From contig JALZUF010000144.1 of NCBI GenBank assembly GCA_023301785.1, positions 1 through 5,945 of the forward strand: 5,945 nucleotides of DNA. Reading direction: 5' to 3'. The DNA comes from Alphaproteobacteria bacterium (GTDB lineage: Bacteria; Pseudomonadota; Alphaproteobacteria; Micavibrionales; Micavibrionaceae). The translations under genes and the position numbers were made by a program. Below, one piece after another: positions 1-5,486 of this stretch. Within the stretch, counting starts at the first letter, position 1. The number at the start of each line of letters is the position of its first letter. The notes under the pieces were generated by a model, which was given only the letters and a program-made list of their open reading frames with translations, did not search any database and had not been told where the DNA came from.

Positions 1-18
1 AGTAACTCTAGAGTTACT
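1..18. repeat. 18-bp perfect palindrome
   Basis: Bases 1-18 (AGTAACTC, then TAGAGTTACT) equal their own reverse complement, with two 9-nt half-sites and no spacer. If the window is circular, T at 5945 and A at 19 extend it to 20 bp. A dyad of this size is typical of a binding site for a dimeric protein, or a cruciform or hairpin in ssDNA. It lies inside the possible minus-strand gene if that gene crosses the junction. The function is unknown. Confidence 0.7.
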
Positions 19-72
19 AAACGCTGAGTGTTTGACACTTTTTAATCCGGCTATTTGTGATTGTCGTCATGG

Positions 73-96
73 TCGCAATTAAATTAGGGGTTGCGA
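73..96. promoter_or_regulatory. inverted repeat, candidate operator between divergent promoters
   Basis: TCGCAA (73-78) and TTGCGA (91-96) are perfect 6-bp inverted arms separated by 12 AT-rich bases. Each arm, read outward on its own strand, is TTGCGA, a 4/6 match to a sigma70 -35 box. The element lies in the middle of the presumed gap between the minus-strand gene and the rep operon, where a repressor would control both directions. The repeat is seen; the operator role is inferred. Confidence 0.4.
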
Positions 97-119
97 TAGT
101 ACCTAGTTTGGGGCATATT
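91..119 (+). promoter_or_regulatory. candidate sigma70 promoter of the rep operon
   Basis: TTGCGA (91-96) and CATATT (114-119) are separated by 17 bp, and each matches consensus at 4 of 6 positions. A transcript would start near 126, at the foot of the leader hairpin and about 55 nt before the 28-aa ORF. The -35 box is one arm of the inverted repeat, so a protein bound there would block it. A competing candidate is TTGACA at 32-37 with TGTGAT at 56-61 (18-bp spacing). Neither is strong. Confidence 0.35.
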
Positions 120-123
120 CTCT

Positions 124-140
124 GACGTCCTCTGGATGTC
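124..140 (+). promoter_or_regulatory. hairpin in the rep leader
   Basis: GACGTCC (124-130) pairs with GGATGTC (134-140) across a TCT loop: 7 pairs, one of them G-U in RNA. It sits just downstream of the candidate promoter and 28 nt before the strong SD. In Ff phages the ssDNA-binding protein represses translation of the gene II leader. A comparable translational operator or an mRNA-stabilising stem is possible here, but that is inference. Confidence 0.35.
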
Positions 141-168
141 CATAGGGCGGGTGAAAATAAATATATAC

Positions 169-177
169 GGAGGAGGG
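169..177 (+). promoter_or_regulatory. very strong Shine-Dalgarno
   Basis: GGAGGAGGG lies five bases before the ATG at 183, preceded by an A/T-rich unstructured stretch (154-167). It is the best ribosome binding site in the window. It decides the start of the 28-aa ORF and, through the ATGA overlap, probably drives Rep translation. Confidence 0.75.
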
Positions 178-182
178 TTAAT

Positions 183-269
183 ATGTTGGTAAAAGCGTTT
201 GACGCCTCTTACGTCGGTTGTAGTGCCCCTGTTCAGTTGTGCATGCAAATAACAATAGGTGAATCATGA
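183..269 (+). CDS. 28-aa upstream ORF translationally coupled to rep
   Basis: This small ORF is too short for routine gene callers. It starts with ATG five bases after GGAGGAGGG, the best SD of the window, and its TGA (267-269) overlaps the rep ATG (266-268) as ATGA. The peptide begins MLVKAFDASYVG, has cysteines at 13 and 20, and ends IGES. It has no signal peptide, membrane helix or motif that I recognise. The strong SD plus the exact stop-start overlap argue that it is translated. It could act as a leader that meters Rep production by re-initiation, or be a functional micro-protein made in excess of Rep. Rep also has its own modest site (AGGTGA, 257-262). Translation is fairly likely; function is unknown. 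Confidence 0.6.
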   Translation: MLVKAFDASYVGCSAPVQLCMQITIGES

Positions 270-1192
270 GTTCGCCTGATTTGAAAAGTAGGCGCGCCGA
301 AGGCGCGGTTAAACTTGACCATTGGACACTTACCGACACAGACCTGATTGAAAAGGCAAAAGAGTACGGCGGTACTGATCGGCCTAGTGATCTAGATAAA
401 TGGTGTCTGACTGTCACAGACTTTGGGGAAGGTGAGTTTGAGTGCACTGGTTCTTTCTGTGACGACGGTTGGGGCAGGCGCACTAAATCAAAACGTAAGC
501 AGGTTAGTCGTGCTGAAAAGAATCGGGTGCAGAATCCTGAGGATATCTTGCGATCATTGCGTCGTACCCGCAAGGCTATAAGGCACCGAATCATGATGAT
601 GGGTGGCGATAAAATGATTACCTGTACTACGGCTGAGTCTATTGTGCACATTGATGATTTTGAGGCCATCACTACCGAATTTTTCCGGCTCTGCCGTGCA
701 CGTTTTACTGATTTCAAATACGTTGCAGTGTTCGAACGTCACGATAGCGAGGCGACTTTGGAGACAAAGCGTCATTCGTTACACCTTCATTTCGCAACGG
801 TTGGGTATATGGATTACAACGCGCTTCGTCATATGTGGCGTACTGTCGTTGCAAAGCATCGGGGTACACCGTACGAGGCTGCAAACGTTAATGGATCGTA
901 TGCTGGGGGTAAGGTAGCTCCTAAGCTCAAGCGTCATCGGATGGCGCGCTATATGAGTAAATATGCTGCTAAGGATGTTGAGTATGGTGATCCGTGTCGT
1001 AAGCGATATTGGTCGAGTCGTAACATTATGAAGCCGGTAAAAACCCGTATTTATTTTCATGTTGCCCTTAAGCCAGCTGAATTTTTCCGCAGGGTGATCG
1101 AGGACATCACCGACTGTGAAATCAAATTTTGTTACGCGCCACCGCGTGATAGTGGGAGCCACGTTCCTATACTTTATTTCAGCTCTGGCTGA
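266..1192 (+). CDS. rolling-circle replication initiator (HUH endonuclease, Rep)
   Basis: This 308-aa protein would nick the replicative form at the plus origin, remain linked to the 5' end through tyrosine, and re-ligate the unit-length single strand. HUH motif 1 is probably the segment KMITCTT (116-122). Motif 2 is HLH, with metal-binding H173 and H175. Motif 3 is YMSKYAAK (229-236), with Y229, K232, Y233 and K236. The two tyrosines four residues apart, within overlapping YxxK units, match the phiX174 gpA arrangement (YVAKYVNK) and mark the two-tyrosine Rep superfamily. The N-terminal 100 residues are charged and not recognised; the segment 79-110 is very basic and could bind DNA. Start ATG 266 has AGGTGA just upstream and overlaps the preceding small ORF's stop. 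The gene heads the operon, as gene II does in Ff. Function is well supported; the nick site is not identified. Confidence 0.9.
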   Translation: MSSPDLKSRRAEGAVKLDHWTLTDTDLIEKAKEYGGTDRPSDLDKWCLTVTDFGEGEFECTGSFCDDGWGRRTKSKRKQVSRAEKNRVQNPEDILRSLRRTRKAIRHRIMMMGGDKMITCTTAESIVHIDDFEAITTEFFRLCRARFTDFKYVAVFERHDSEATLETKRHSLHLHFATVGYMDYNALRHMWRTVVAKHRGTPYEAANVNGSYAGGKVAPKLKRHRMARYMSKYAAKDVEYGDPCRKRYWSSRNIMKPVKTRIYFHVALKPAEFFRRVIEDITDCEIKFCYAPPRDSGSHVPILYFSSG

Positions 1193-1210
1193 TCTACACG
1201 GTCGCCTCTG

Positions 1211-1220
1211 CGGCTAGCCG
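1211..1220. repeat. 10-bp GC-rich palindrome between rep and the ssDNA-binding gene
   Basis: CGGCTAGCCG is a perfect palindrome in the 64-nt gap after rep. It has no loop bases of its own and no following T-run, only a run of A, so it is unlikely to be a rho-independent terminator. It could slow RNases or bind a protein. No clear promoter was seen for the next gene. Confidence 0.4.
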
Positions 1221-1256
1221 ATACCATCAAAAAATTAACTTTAATACGGGAATATC

Positions 1257-1607
1257 ATGAAGATCGAAAAACGTTTGACTATTTTTAAAACCGACACAAT
1301 GAAGGGCACTAGTGCTAAGACCGGCAATCAGTTCGAAATGTTCACTGTGCATTATCTAGAACCATTGGGTGAATCTCAGTTGCTTTCTAATCGTGGTGCG
1401 CATTCCTATTCGGCAGTAGGTTCAGATAACTACACTAGCAATGTTGATGAGGCCGCTTTTAATCAAGCAAAAAATCTTTTGCTAGGTAATGAAACAGCGC
1501 AATGCACCTGCATTTTTGAAACTCGTAGGGATGGTAACGGGCAGTCGGTCAATATGATTGTTAGTGTTCAACCTGCTAAACCCGCTGTAACATCTGCGCG
1601 TGGATAA
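1257..1607 (+). CDS. putative ssDNA-binding protein (gene V position)
   Basis: This 116-aa soluble protein starts at ATG 1257, six bases after CGGG. It sits between Rep and the structural genes, where inoviruses encode the protein that coats newly made single strands in the cytoplasm and stops their conversion to the double-stranded form. The sequence is rich in short alternating strands (for example KRLTIFKTD, QFEMFTVHYL, CTCIFETR, VNMIVSVQP) with several aromatics and basic residues, compatible with an OB-like beta barrel. It has no signal peptide or membrane segment. I do not recognise a specific signature, so the function rests mainly on position, size and beta-rich composition. The last codons overlap the GTG start of the next gene (GTGGATAA). 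It may also repress rep translation, as gene V protein does in Ff; this is inference. Confidence 0.6.
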   Translation: MKIEKRLTIFKTDTMKGTSAKTGNQFEMFTVHYLEPLGESQLLSNRGAHSYSAVGSDNYTSNVDEAAFNQAKNLLLGNETAQCTCIFETRRDGNGQSVNMIVSVQPAKPAVTSARG

Positions 1608-2244
1608 TAGACCGTCCCACAACGATGACGATTACTATGCTGACATGCGCAAAGTGAGTACGTCGAAGCGCGTTGGTATCGTCATTGTTTTTTTTATCTG
1701 CTATTTCGTCGTTACTAGCGTTTTCGCAGTTGATTTAGAAACAGATAACGGTGCGACATTGGAAGGCGGTGAACAAACGTTCACATGGCCGTCTGATGGT
1801 GGGAATCAATTTGTTGTTCGCGTAGGTAGTACGCTTGGTAATACTGATATTTACTACAGTGCTGATACAGGCGCTTTCGTGACAACGAATACGCTTACTC
1901 TTTCTGGGTTGCCTACCGATGGTAGTACGTTGTTTTTATACGTTTGGGACAGACGTAACCAAGTTGGTATTAGCGCGCAATTTATATCAGGGCCTGCTCC
2001 TTCATCTGGTCTAGATGATCAAGATGATGATGGGTCAGCCGACGACGATGGGGGTTTTCCGGATGATGGACCTATCGACGAAGGTAACGAATTTACGGGT
2101 GAGGTTAATCTATCAGAGGCTGATAGGGGCCTACTCGTAGATGTGTCCGACCGTCTCGACGTCTCCAATGAAGTGCTTTTCTACGGAGGTTTGATGGGCG
2201 TAATTTTTATGGGTTTTAGCATCGGAGAACGCTATGGCAGGTGA
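1600..2244 (+). CDS. exported membrane-anchored single-domain protein, possible minor virion protein
   Basis: It is 214 aa from GTG 1600, or 199 aa from ATG 1645. The second start gives a textbook signal peptide (basic RKVSTSKR, hydrophobic core to about residue 40, cleavage after VFA at 43 in long numbering). Neither start has a clear SD; GTG is favoured by overlap with the previous stop. Residues 50-130 form a compact domain with TFTWPSDGGNQFVVRVGST, TDIYY and LSGLPTDGSTLFLYVWDR. This pattern (TFTW...VGST..G..D....LSGLPTDGST.....W) recurs in secreted or surface proteins of aquatic gammaproteobacteria, as I recall. An Asp/Gly-rich linker (137-165) follows, then a membrane helix (191-208) and a short basic tail. 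The predicted topology is a periplasmic domain tethered in the inner membrane, as for virion proteins before assembly. It could be a minor coat or adsorption accessory protein, or a cell-surface factor. The exact role is unknown. Confidence 0.8.
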   Translation: MDNRPSHNDDDYYADMRKVSTSKRVGIVIVFFICYFVVTSVFAVDLETDNGATLEGGEQTFTWPSDGGNQFVVRVGSTLGNTDIYYSADTGAFVTTNTLTLSGLPTDGSTLFLYVWDRRNQVGISAQFISGPAPSSGLDDQDDDGSADDDGGFPDDGPIDEGNEFTGEVNLSEADRGLLVDVSDRLDVSNEVLFYGGLMGVIFMGFSIGERYGR

Positions 2245-2251
2245 AACGATC

Positions 2252-2344
2252 ATGGAACTTTATCTTGGTGCGTTTGGCTCGGCTTTTTTTTTCGGGCTCG
2301 CACTTTCCGCAGGAAAAACTTTTTTAAGGAAAATTACATTATGA
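2252..2344 (+). CDS. 30-aa hydrophobic minor coat protein (pIX/pVII-like)
   Basis: This small gene was found by reading the gap before the major coat. ATG 2252 follows AGGTGA (2239-2244) at a good distance. An earlier in-frame ATG at 2234 would give 36 aa but has no SD and overlaps the previous gene. The product is one membrane helix (residues 3-20) with a basic end (K22, R26, K27), no signal peptide, and the right size (Ff pVII 33 aa, pIX 32 aa). The pattern F..G..L..G.T, from F13 to T23, also occurs in Ff pIX as I remember it. Its TGA overlaps the major coat ATG as ATGA, so the two are translationally coupled. It would cap the end of the virion that leaves the cell first. A T9 run (2284-2292) lies inside the gene. 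Confidence 0.7.
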   Translation: MELYLGAFGSAFFFGLALSAGKTFLRKITL

Positions 2345-2565
2345 AAACTAAATTCTTATCTGTTCTATCAGTTGTCTCTTTGGCGCTGGTTGGTACTGCT
2401 GCTAACGCACAGGTTGATATTTCAGCGTTCACGGCGTCTGCTGCGGATGCCGAAGGTATTACCTCTGATATGTTTACAGCGATCGCTCCAGTGGTAGCGT
2501 CTGTTGTTCTTCTTGGTATGGCGATTTCTATCGGTAAGAGCATGCTTAAGAAAGCAAAGCCTTAA
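2341..2565 (+). CDS. major coat protein precursor (pVIII-like)
   Basis: The 74-aa precursor has a classic Sec signal peptide: basic MKTK, hydrophobic core SVLSVVSLALVG, and cleavage after ANA at 23. This leaves a 51-aa mature coat, almost exactly the length of Ff pVIII (50 aa). The mature chain has the expected three zones: an acidic, Ala-rich amphipathic N-terminus (QVDISAF, with D and E at several positions) exposed on the virion; a membrane helix around IAPVVASVVLLGMAISIG; and a basic C-terminus (KSMLKKAKP) that would face the packaged DNA. The SD is TAAGGA (2325-2330), and the start overlaps the preceding small coat gene. A strong hairpin follows immediately, as expected for the most abundant product. 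The call is very secure by architecture even without homology. Confidence 0.93.
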   Translation: MKTKFLSVLSVVSLALVGTAANAQVDISAFTASAADAEGITSDMFTAIAPVVASVVLLGMAISIGKSMLKKAKP

Positions 2566-2580
2566 GTAATAGTTGGTAAT

Positions 2581-2616
2581 GCTGGCTCGGGTGTCGCTCG
2601 CGGCGCCCGTGCCAGC
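2581..2616 (+). terminator. central terminator-like hairpin after the major coat gene
   Basis: Arms 2581-2595 and 2602-2616 form a 15-pair, GC-rich stem with one T-T mismatch, two G-U pairs and a 6-nt loop (GCTCGC). It starts 15 nt after the coat stop, where Ff phages have their central rho-dependent terminator. The downstream sequence (GCTTCACCTTTG) lacks a proper T-run, so termination may be partial or factor-dependent. That would give much coat mRNA and little read-through to the pIII-like gene. Confidence 0.75.
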
Positions 2617-2635
2617 GCTTCACCTTTGTATACTC

Positions 2636-4045
2636 ATGAAAAAAAAATTTCTTATATTCCTTCTTGCTTTCGGTGCGATTTCGCCCGTTCTTGCAGATCA
2701 TGAAACGATATTGGTTTGGCGTCTGGCAAATGGTAGCGGTGCAGATGTCAATAGGAATTTCGATTCTCCCGAACAGGTGTGCGATTTTTATAAGAATCTG
2801 GTAGCGGACGGGCGTCCGTTTATCCGCGATGAAAATGCTTTTTTGAATGATGAAGTTTATTCCTGTAGGTTGTTTTTCGACTCTGGTAAGTTACGTAATG
2901 GAAAAGTAGAGGAGGATTTCGAAAGTAATACGGCAATTAGTCGGTTAGTAGCGGCAGAGCATGATCAATGTGAATTACAGGTGGGTACAGTTGTTAAAGG
3001 CGAGTTCGAAGTAGAGGGTGCAACCTCTCGTGTGTGTGAAAACAGTTGCCTTACGGACATTGTTCATCAGGTACAGATCGACGAAAATAACGGTGTAACA
3101 ACAATTGCTTTTGTTGGCGTTACCACTGATGCAGTTTGCGACGTCGGTAGTAATAACCAGCCGCGTAATCAAAAACGTTTTGGAGAATCCGAAAACGTCT
3201 ATATAGATGAACAGGGTGTGGAGACAACCTATAGCGCTCCCGATAATCCACCAGAGGACGTAGATCCTAATACGGATGGCGATCAGGCTCCAGAGGTTAT
3301 AGGTTCAACCTCATCAACAGATGGCGCGTTAACTGTGACGGAATTTCAGATGCAGGGTGGAGGGACCATACTTGTAGTAACAGACGAAAACGGTAATGTC
3401 GAATTTACGGATAGCAATCCCATAACTGGTAGCGGACAATATGGTCAGTTTAGTGGGAGTGGTGGCGATACTAGTGGCGGGACTACTGATGGTGGAACCA
3501 CTAGCGGTGGCGAAAGTAATGGCGGTGGTAGTGATGACGGTGATGATAATTCAGACGATGATGAGGTAGTTACAGGTGGCGCGTCATGTGATTCTAGACC
3601 GGTTTGTAGTGGGTCGGCTATTAACTGCGCAATACTTAATCAAGCGTGGGAAAATCGGTGTGAAGTTGAACAGCTCAATGATATGTTTGAAGAAGAGGTG
3701 CCTATTGATGATTTTGCAAATTCAGATGGTGCAAAAGATATAGAGTCCATGATAGAAGAGGTTGGAGATGACCTGGGGGATTTTGATGGTGCTACTACAG
3801 CTCAATTAATTGAAAGTGGCGATTTATCTGGCGAAGCACGAGATCAGCTGAGGCGTATTTCTTTAGAGGGGGGTTGTAATTTTCAGACTTTAAATACCAG
3901 TCTGTATGGGGCTACTTTCGATGCTGGTACCGGTCTTTGTGAAGCAATTGAACCCTATAGGCAGACGGCAGGTTTTGTACTTTGGGTTATGACAGTTTTT
4001 GGTATCTGGACTTTGTTTATGAACTCTATCGGTAGGTCGTTCTGA
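2636..4045 (+). CDS. pIII-like adsorption and virion-tip protein
   Basis: It is 469 aa from ATG 2636, chosen because MKKKFLIFLLAFG...VLA is a clean signal peptide (cleavage after A20). The same frame opens further upstream only through the terminator hairpin. Residues 21 to about 265 form a Cys-rich N-terminal region, probably receptor-binding. Residues 265-312 are a Gly/Ser/Thr then Asp-rich flexible linker like the glycine linkers of Ff pIII. Next comes a Cys cluster (C318, C324, C331, C342) in the frame CDSRPVCSGSAINCAILNQAWENRC, which I recognise as a recurrent motif of inovirus tip proteins. A C-terminal membrane helix (about 446-466) ends in a short basic tail. It would bind the host pilus or receptor and release the finished virion. 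No SD is visible, consistent with low copy number. The stop overlaps the next ATG (TGATG). Confidence 0.85.
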   Translation: MKKKFLIFLLAFGAISPVLADHETILVWRLANGSGADVNRNFDSPEQVCDFYKNLVADGRPFIRDENAFLNDEVYSCRLFFDSGKLRNGKVEEDFESNTAISRLVAAEHDQCELQVGTVVKGEFEVEGATSRVCENSCLTDIVHQVQIDENNGVTTIAFVGVTTDAVCDVGSNNQPRNQKRFGESENVYIDEQGVETTYSAPDNPPEDVDPNTDGDQAPEVIGSTSSTDGALTVTEFQMQGGGTILVVTDENGNVEFTDSNPITGSGQYGQFSGSGGDTSGGTTDGGTTSGGESNGGGSDDGDDNSDDDEVVTGGASCDSRPVCSGSAINCAILNQAWENRCEVEQLNDMFEEEVPIDDFANSDGAKDIESMIEEVGDDLGDFDGATTAQLIESGDLSGEARDQLRRISLEGGCNFQTLNTSLYGATFDAGTGLCEAIEPYRQTAGFVLWVMTVFGIWTLFMNSIGRSF

Positions 4046-4371
4046 TGCCTTTGCTAGTTTCAATTGTATTTGGAGTAATTCAGTGGCTTAGTCGTGTTCT
4101 GGGTGCGAAACTGGCACTTGGTGCGATCATGTTTACCTCTATTGGTGGGATGATGCTTGCTCTAAAACTTGGTATTACAGCGCTTATTAATGCTGTTCCC
4201 TACATTGGTTTACCTCCGGCCATTATTGCCGTTGCGGTATCCGTATTGCCAGATAACACACGACAGTGTCTTGAGCTTATTATCAGTGCGAGGTTTTTAA
4301 TTTTTGTTTTTGAAACGCAATGGCTGTTTCTGAAAACCTATACCACCTTATTGCAAAGCAAGTTTGTCTGA
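4045..4371 (+). CDS. pVI-like minor coat protein (DUF2523-like)
   Basis: This 108-aa, very hydrophobic protein lies between the pIII-like gene and Zot, the exact place of gene VI (112 aa in Ff). It has two N-terminal membrane helices (about 3-20 and 24-52), a Pro-rich turn (VPYIGLPPAI), and a conserved-looking C-terminal part, LPDNTRQCLELIISARFLIF. The pattern of a Cys followed by a hydrophobic helix near the end is typical of DUF2523 inovirus proteins as I know them. It would sit with the pIII-like protein at the trailing end of the virion. Start and stop both overlap neighbours by one base (TGATG at each end), so it is translationally coupled on both sides. No independent SD is seen. Confidence 0.82.
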   Translation: MPLLVSIVFGVIQWLSRVLGAKLALGAIMFTSIGGMMLALKLGITALINAVPYIGLPPAIIAVAVSVLPDNTRQCLELIISARFLIFVFETQWLFLKTYTTLLQSKFV

Positions 4372-5486
4372 TGCCGGTTTATTTTTTTACCGGTAAGTTG
4401 GGTAGCGGTAAAACACTGATGGCTATAGAGCGTATAGACGATGCTCTACGTAGGGGTGTACGTGTTGCTTCAAATATAGATTTAAACTTGATTCATCTGC
4501 TTGCTGACGATAATGTACACAGCCGCGTAGCTCGTGTACCTGACAAACCGAGTGCTAGCGATCTAAATAATTTGGGGCTTGGGTACGTCGGCGATTATGA
4601 TGAAAAAAAAGCGGGGCTTTTAGTTCTGGATGAACTCGGGACATGGCTTAATAGTCGTAGCTGGAATGATAAGGCACGTAGGCCCTTCATTGATTGGTGT
4701 ATCCACGCACGTAAGTACCGTTGGGATCTTATCTTCATCGTTCAAGATGTGAGTATGGTTGATGCTCAGATCCGTTCAGCCCTATGTGAGTTTTTGGTCA
4801 GGTGTAGACGCACAGATCGAATGAAAATTCCCATGACTAACCTTTCACCTCCTAAAGTGCATGTGGCTGGTGTTTACTATGGTGACGATTCTGCTTCTGA
4901 AAAAAATCGGGTGGAGACGATCATGTATAGGGGTACCAAATTATTCGCAGCCTACGACACCGAGCAGTGTTTCGTGGATGACTATCCACATGGCACACAT
5001 AGTCTTTTACAGAAAGCCTATTTTCCAGAAATTGGGCCGAAGGCCTTTGACGGTGATAAAAATAAAATGAAAACCTACCTAACATTTGCGATAATTGCGC
5101 TCTTAGCCTATTGGATAGGAACTAGCATGTACAAAACCTACAAGTCATTTGGTATGGCAGATACCAGTGCTGATATTCCTGAGATATTACGCATTGAACC
5201 TAGTGCAACCGAGTCTGATACAAAAATCGTCAAAGAGTACGGTTTCCCGCTATTGGAGTACGTTTATCGTGGTTACCTTGAGGTTAACGGGTCTACTATT
5301 TTTCTTCTTGAAGACGTGAAACTAGGTCGTCTTATTGATATGGTTCCGGCATCGTTCGAGGAGTTTGGAATGTCCGTGTATAGCTATGACCTTAATACCT
5401 TGGTGCTTACGGATGTCAACGGGGCTATTGTGTATATAGATTCGTCTGCCAAGCACGATTCGGGAGTTAGGCAGGTTGGTCTATGA
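4371..5486 (+). CDS. zot: Zot/pI virion assembly ATPase
   Basis: It is 371 aa from ATG 4371, which overlaps the previous stop as TGATG and places the Walker A loop near the N-terminus, as is usual for the family. A longer frame from 4320 only adds residues over pVI. Walker A is GKLGSGKT (8-15). Walker B is LLVLDE (D87, E88), followed by GTWLNSRSW. The family block HARKYRWDLIFIVQD (112-126) supplies sensor Q125, then VDAQIR and CRRTDR (145-150). One membrane helix (236-253) separates the cytoplasmic ATPase from a periplasmic domain of about 115 aa. In Ff phages pI pairs with the pIV secretin and thioredoxin to extrude virions. No secretin gene is present here, so a host one is likely. The toxin name is historical; toxicity should not be assumed. 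Confidence 0.95.
   Translation: MPVYFFTGKLGSGKTLMAIERIDDALRRGVRVASNIDLNLIHLLADDNVHSRVARVPDKPSASDLNNLGLGYVGDYDEKKAGLLVLDELGTWLNSRSWNDKARRPFIDWCIHARKYRWDLIFIVQDVSMVDAQIRSALCEFLVRCRRTDRMKIPMTNLSPPKVHVAGVYYGDDSASEKNRVETIMYRGTKLFAAYDTEQCFVDDYPHGTHSLLQKAYFPEIGPKAFDGDKNKMKTYLTFAIIALLAYWIGTSMYKTYKSFGMADTSADIPEILRIEPSATESDTKIVKEYGFPLLEYVYRGYLEVNGSTIFLLEDVKLGRLIDMVPASFEEFGMSVYSYDLNTLVLTDVNGAIVYIDSSAKHDSGVRQVGL

Noticed and set aside
27..43. AGTGT-TTG-ACACT hairpin followed by T-run as a terminator
   Set aside because: The stem is only five pairs and AT-rich, and the same bases could be a TTGACA -35 box or the start of the minus-strand gene; no + strand gene precedes it in view.
178..717. Minus-strand ORF of 179 codons over rep
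   Set aside because: It is antisense to rep with low-information composition and no start signal; Rep carries the recognised motifs.
2304..2325. TTTCC-GCA-GGAAA stem before a T-run upstream of the coat gene
   Set aside because: The stem is weak and lies within the 30-aa coat gene; it is unlikely to terminate transcription just before the most expressed gene.
2414..2421. TTGATATT, shared with the phiX174 nick region
   Set aside because: An eight-base match inside the major coat coding sequence without the rest of the phiX origin; most likely chance.
2573..2635. Upstream extension of the pIII-like frame to a TTG
   Set aside because: It runs through the terminator hairpin and would bury the clear signal peptide that starts at 2636.
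4320..4370. Longer Zot start at ATG 4320
   Set aside because: It overlaps pVI by 51 bases without an SD; ATG 4371 forms a TGATG junction and puts Walker A at the usual place.
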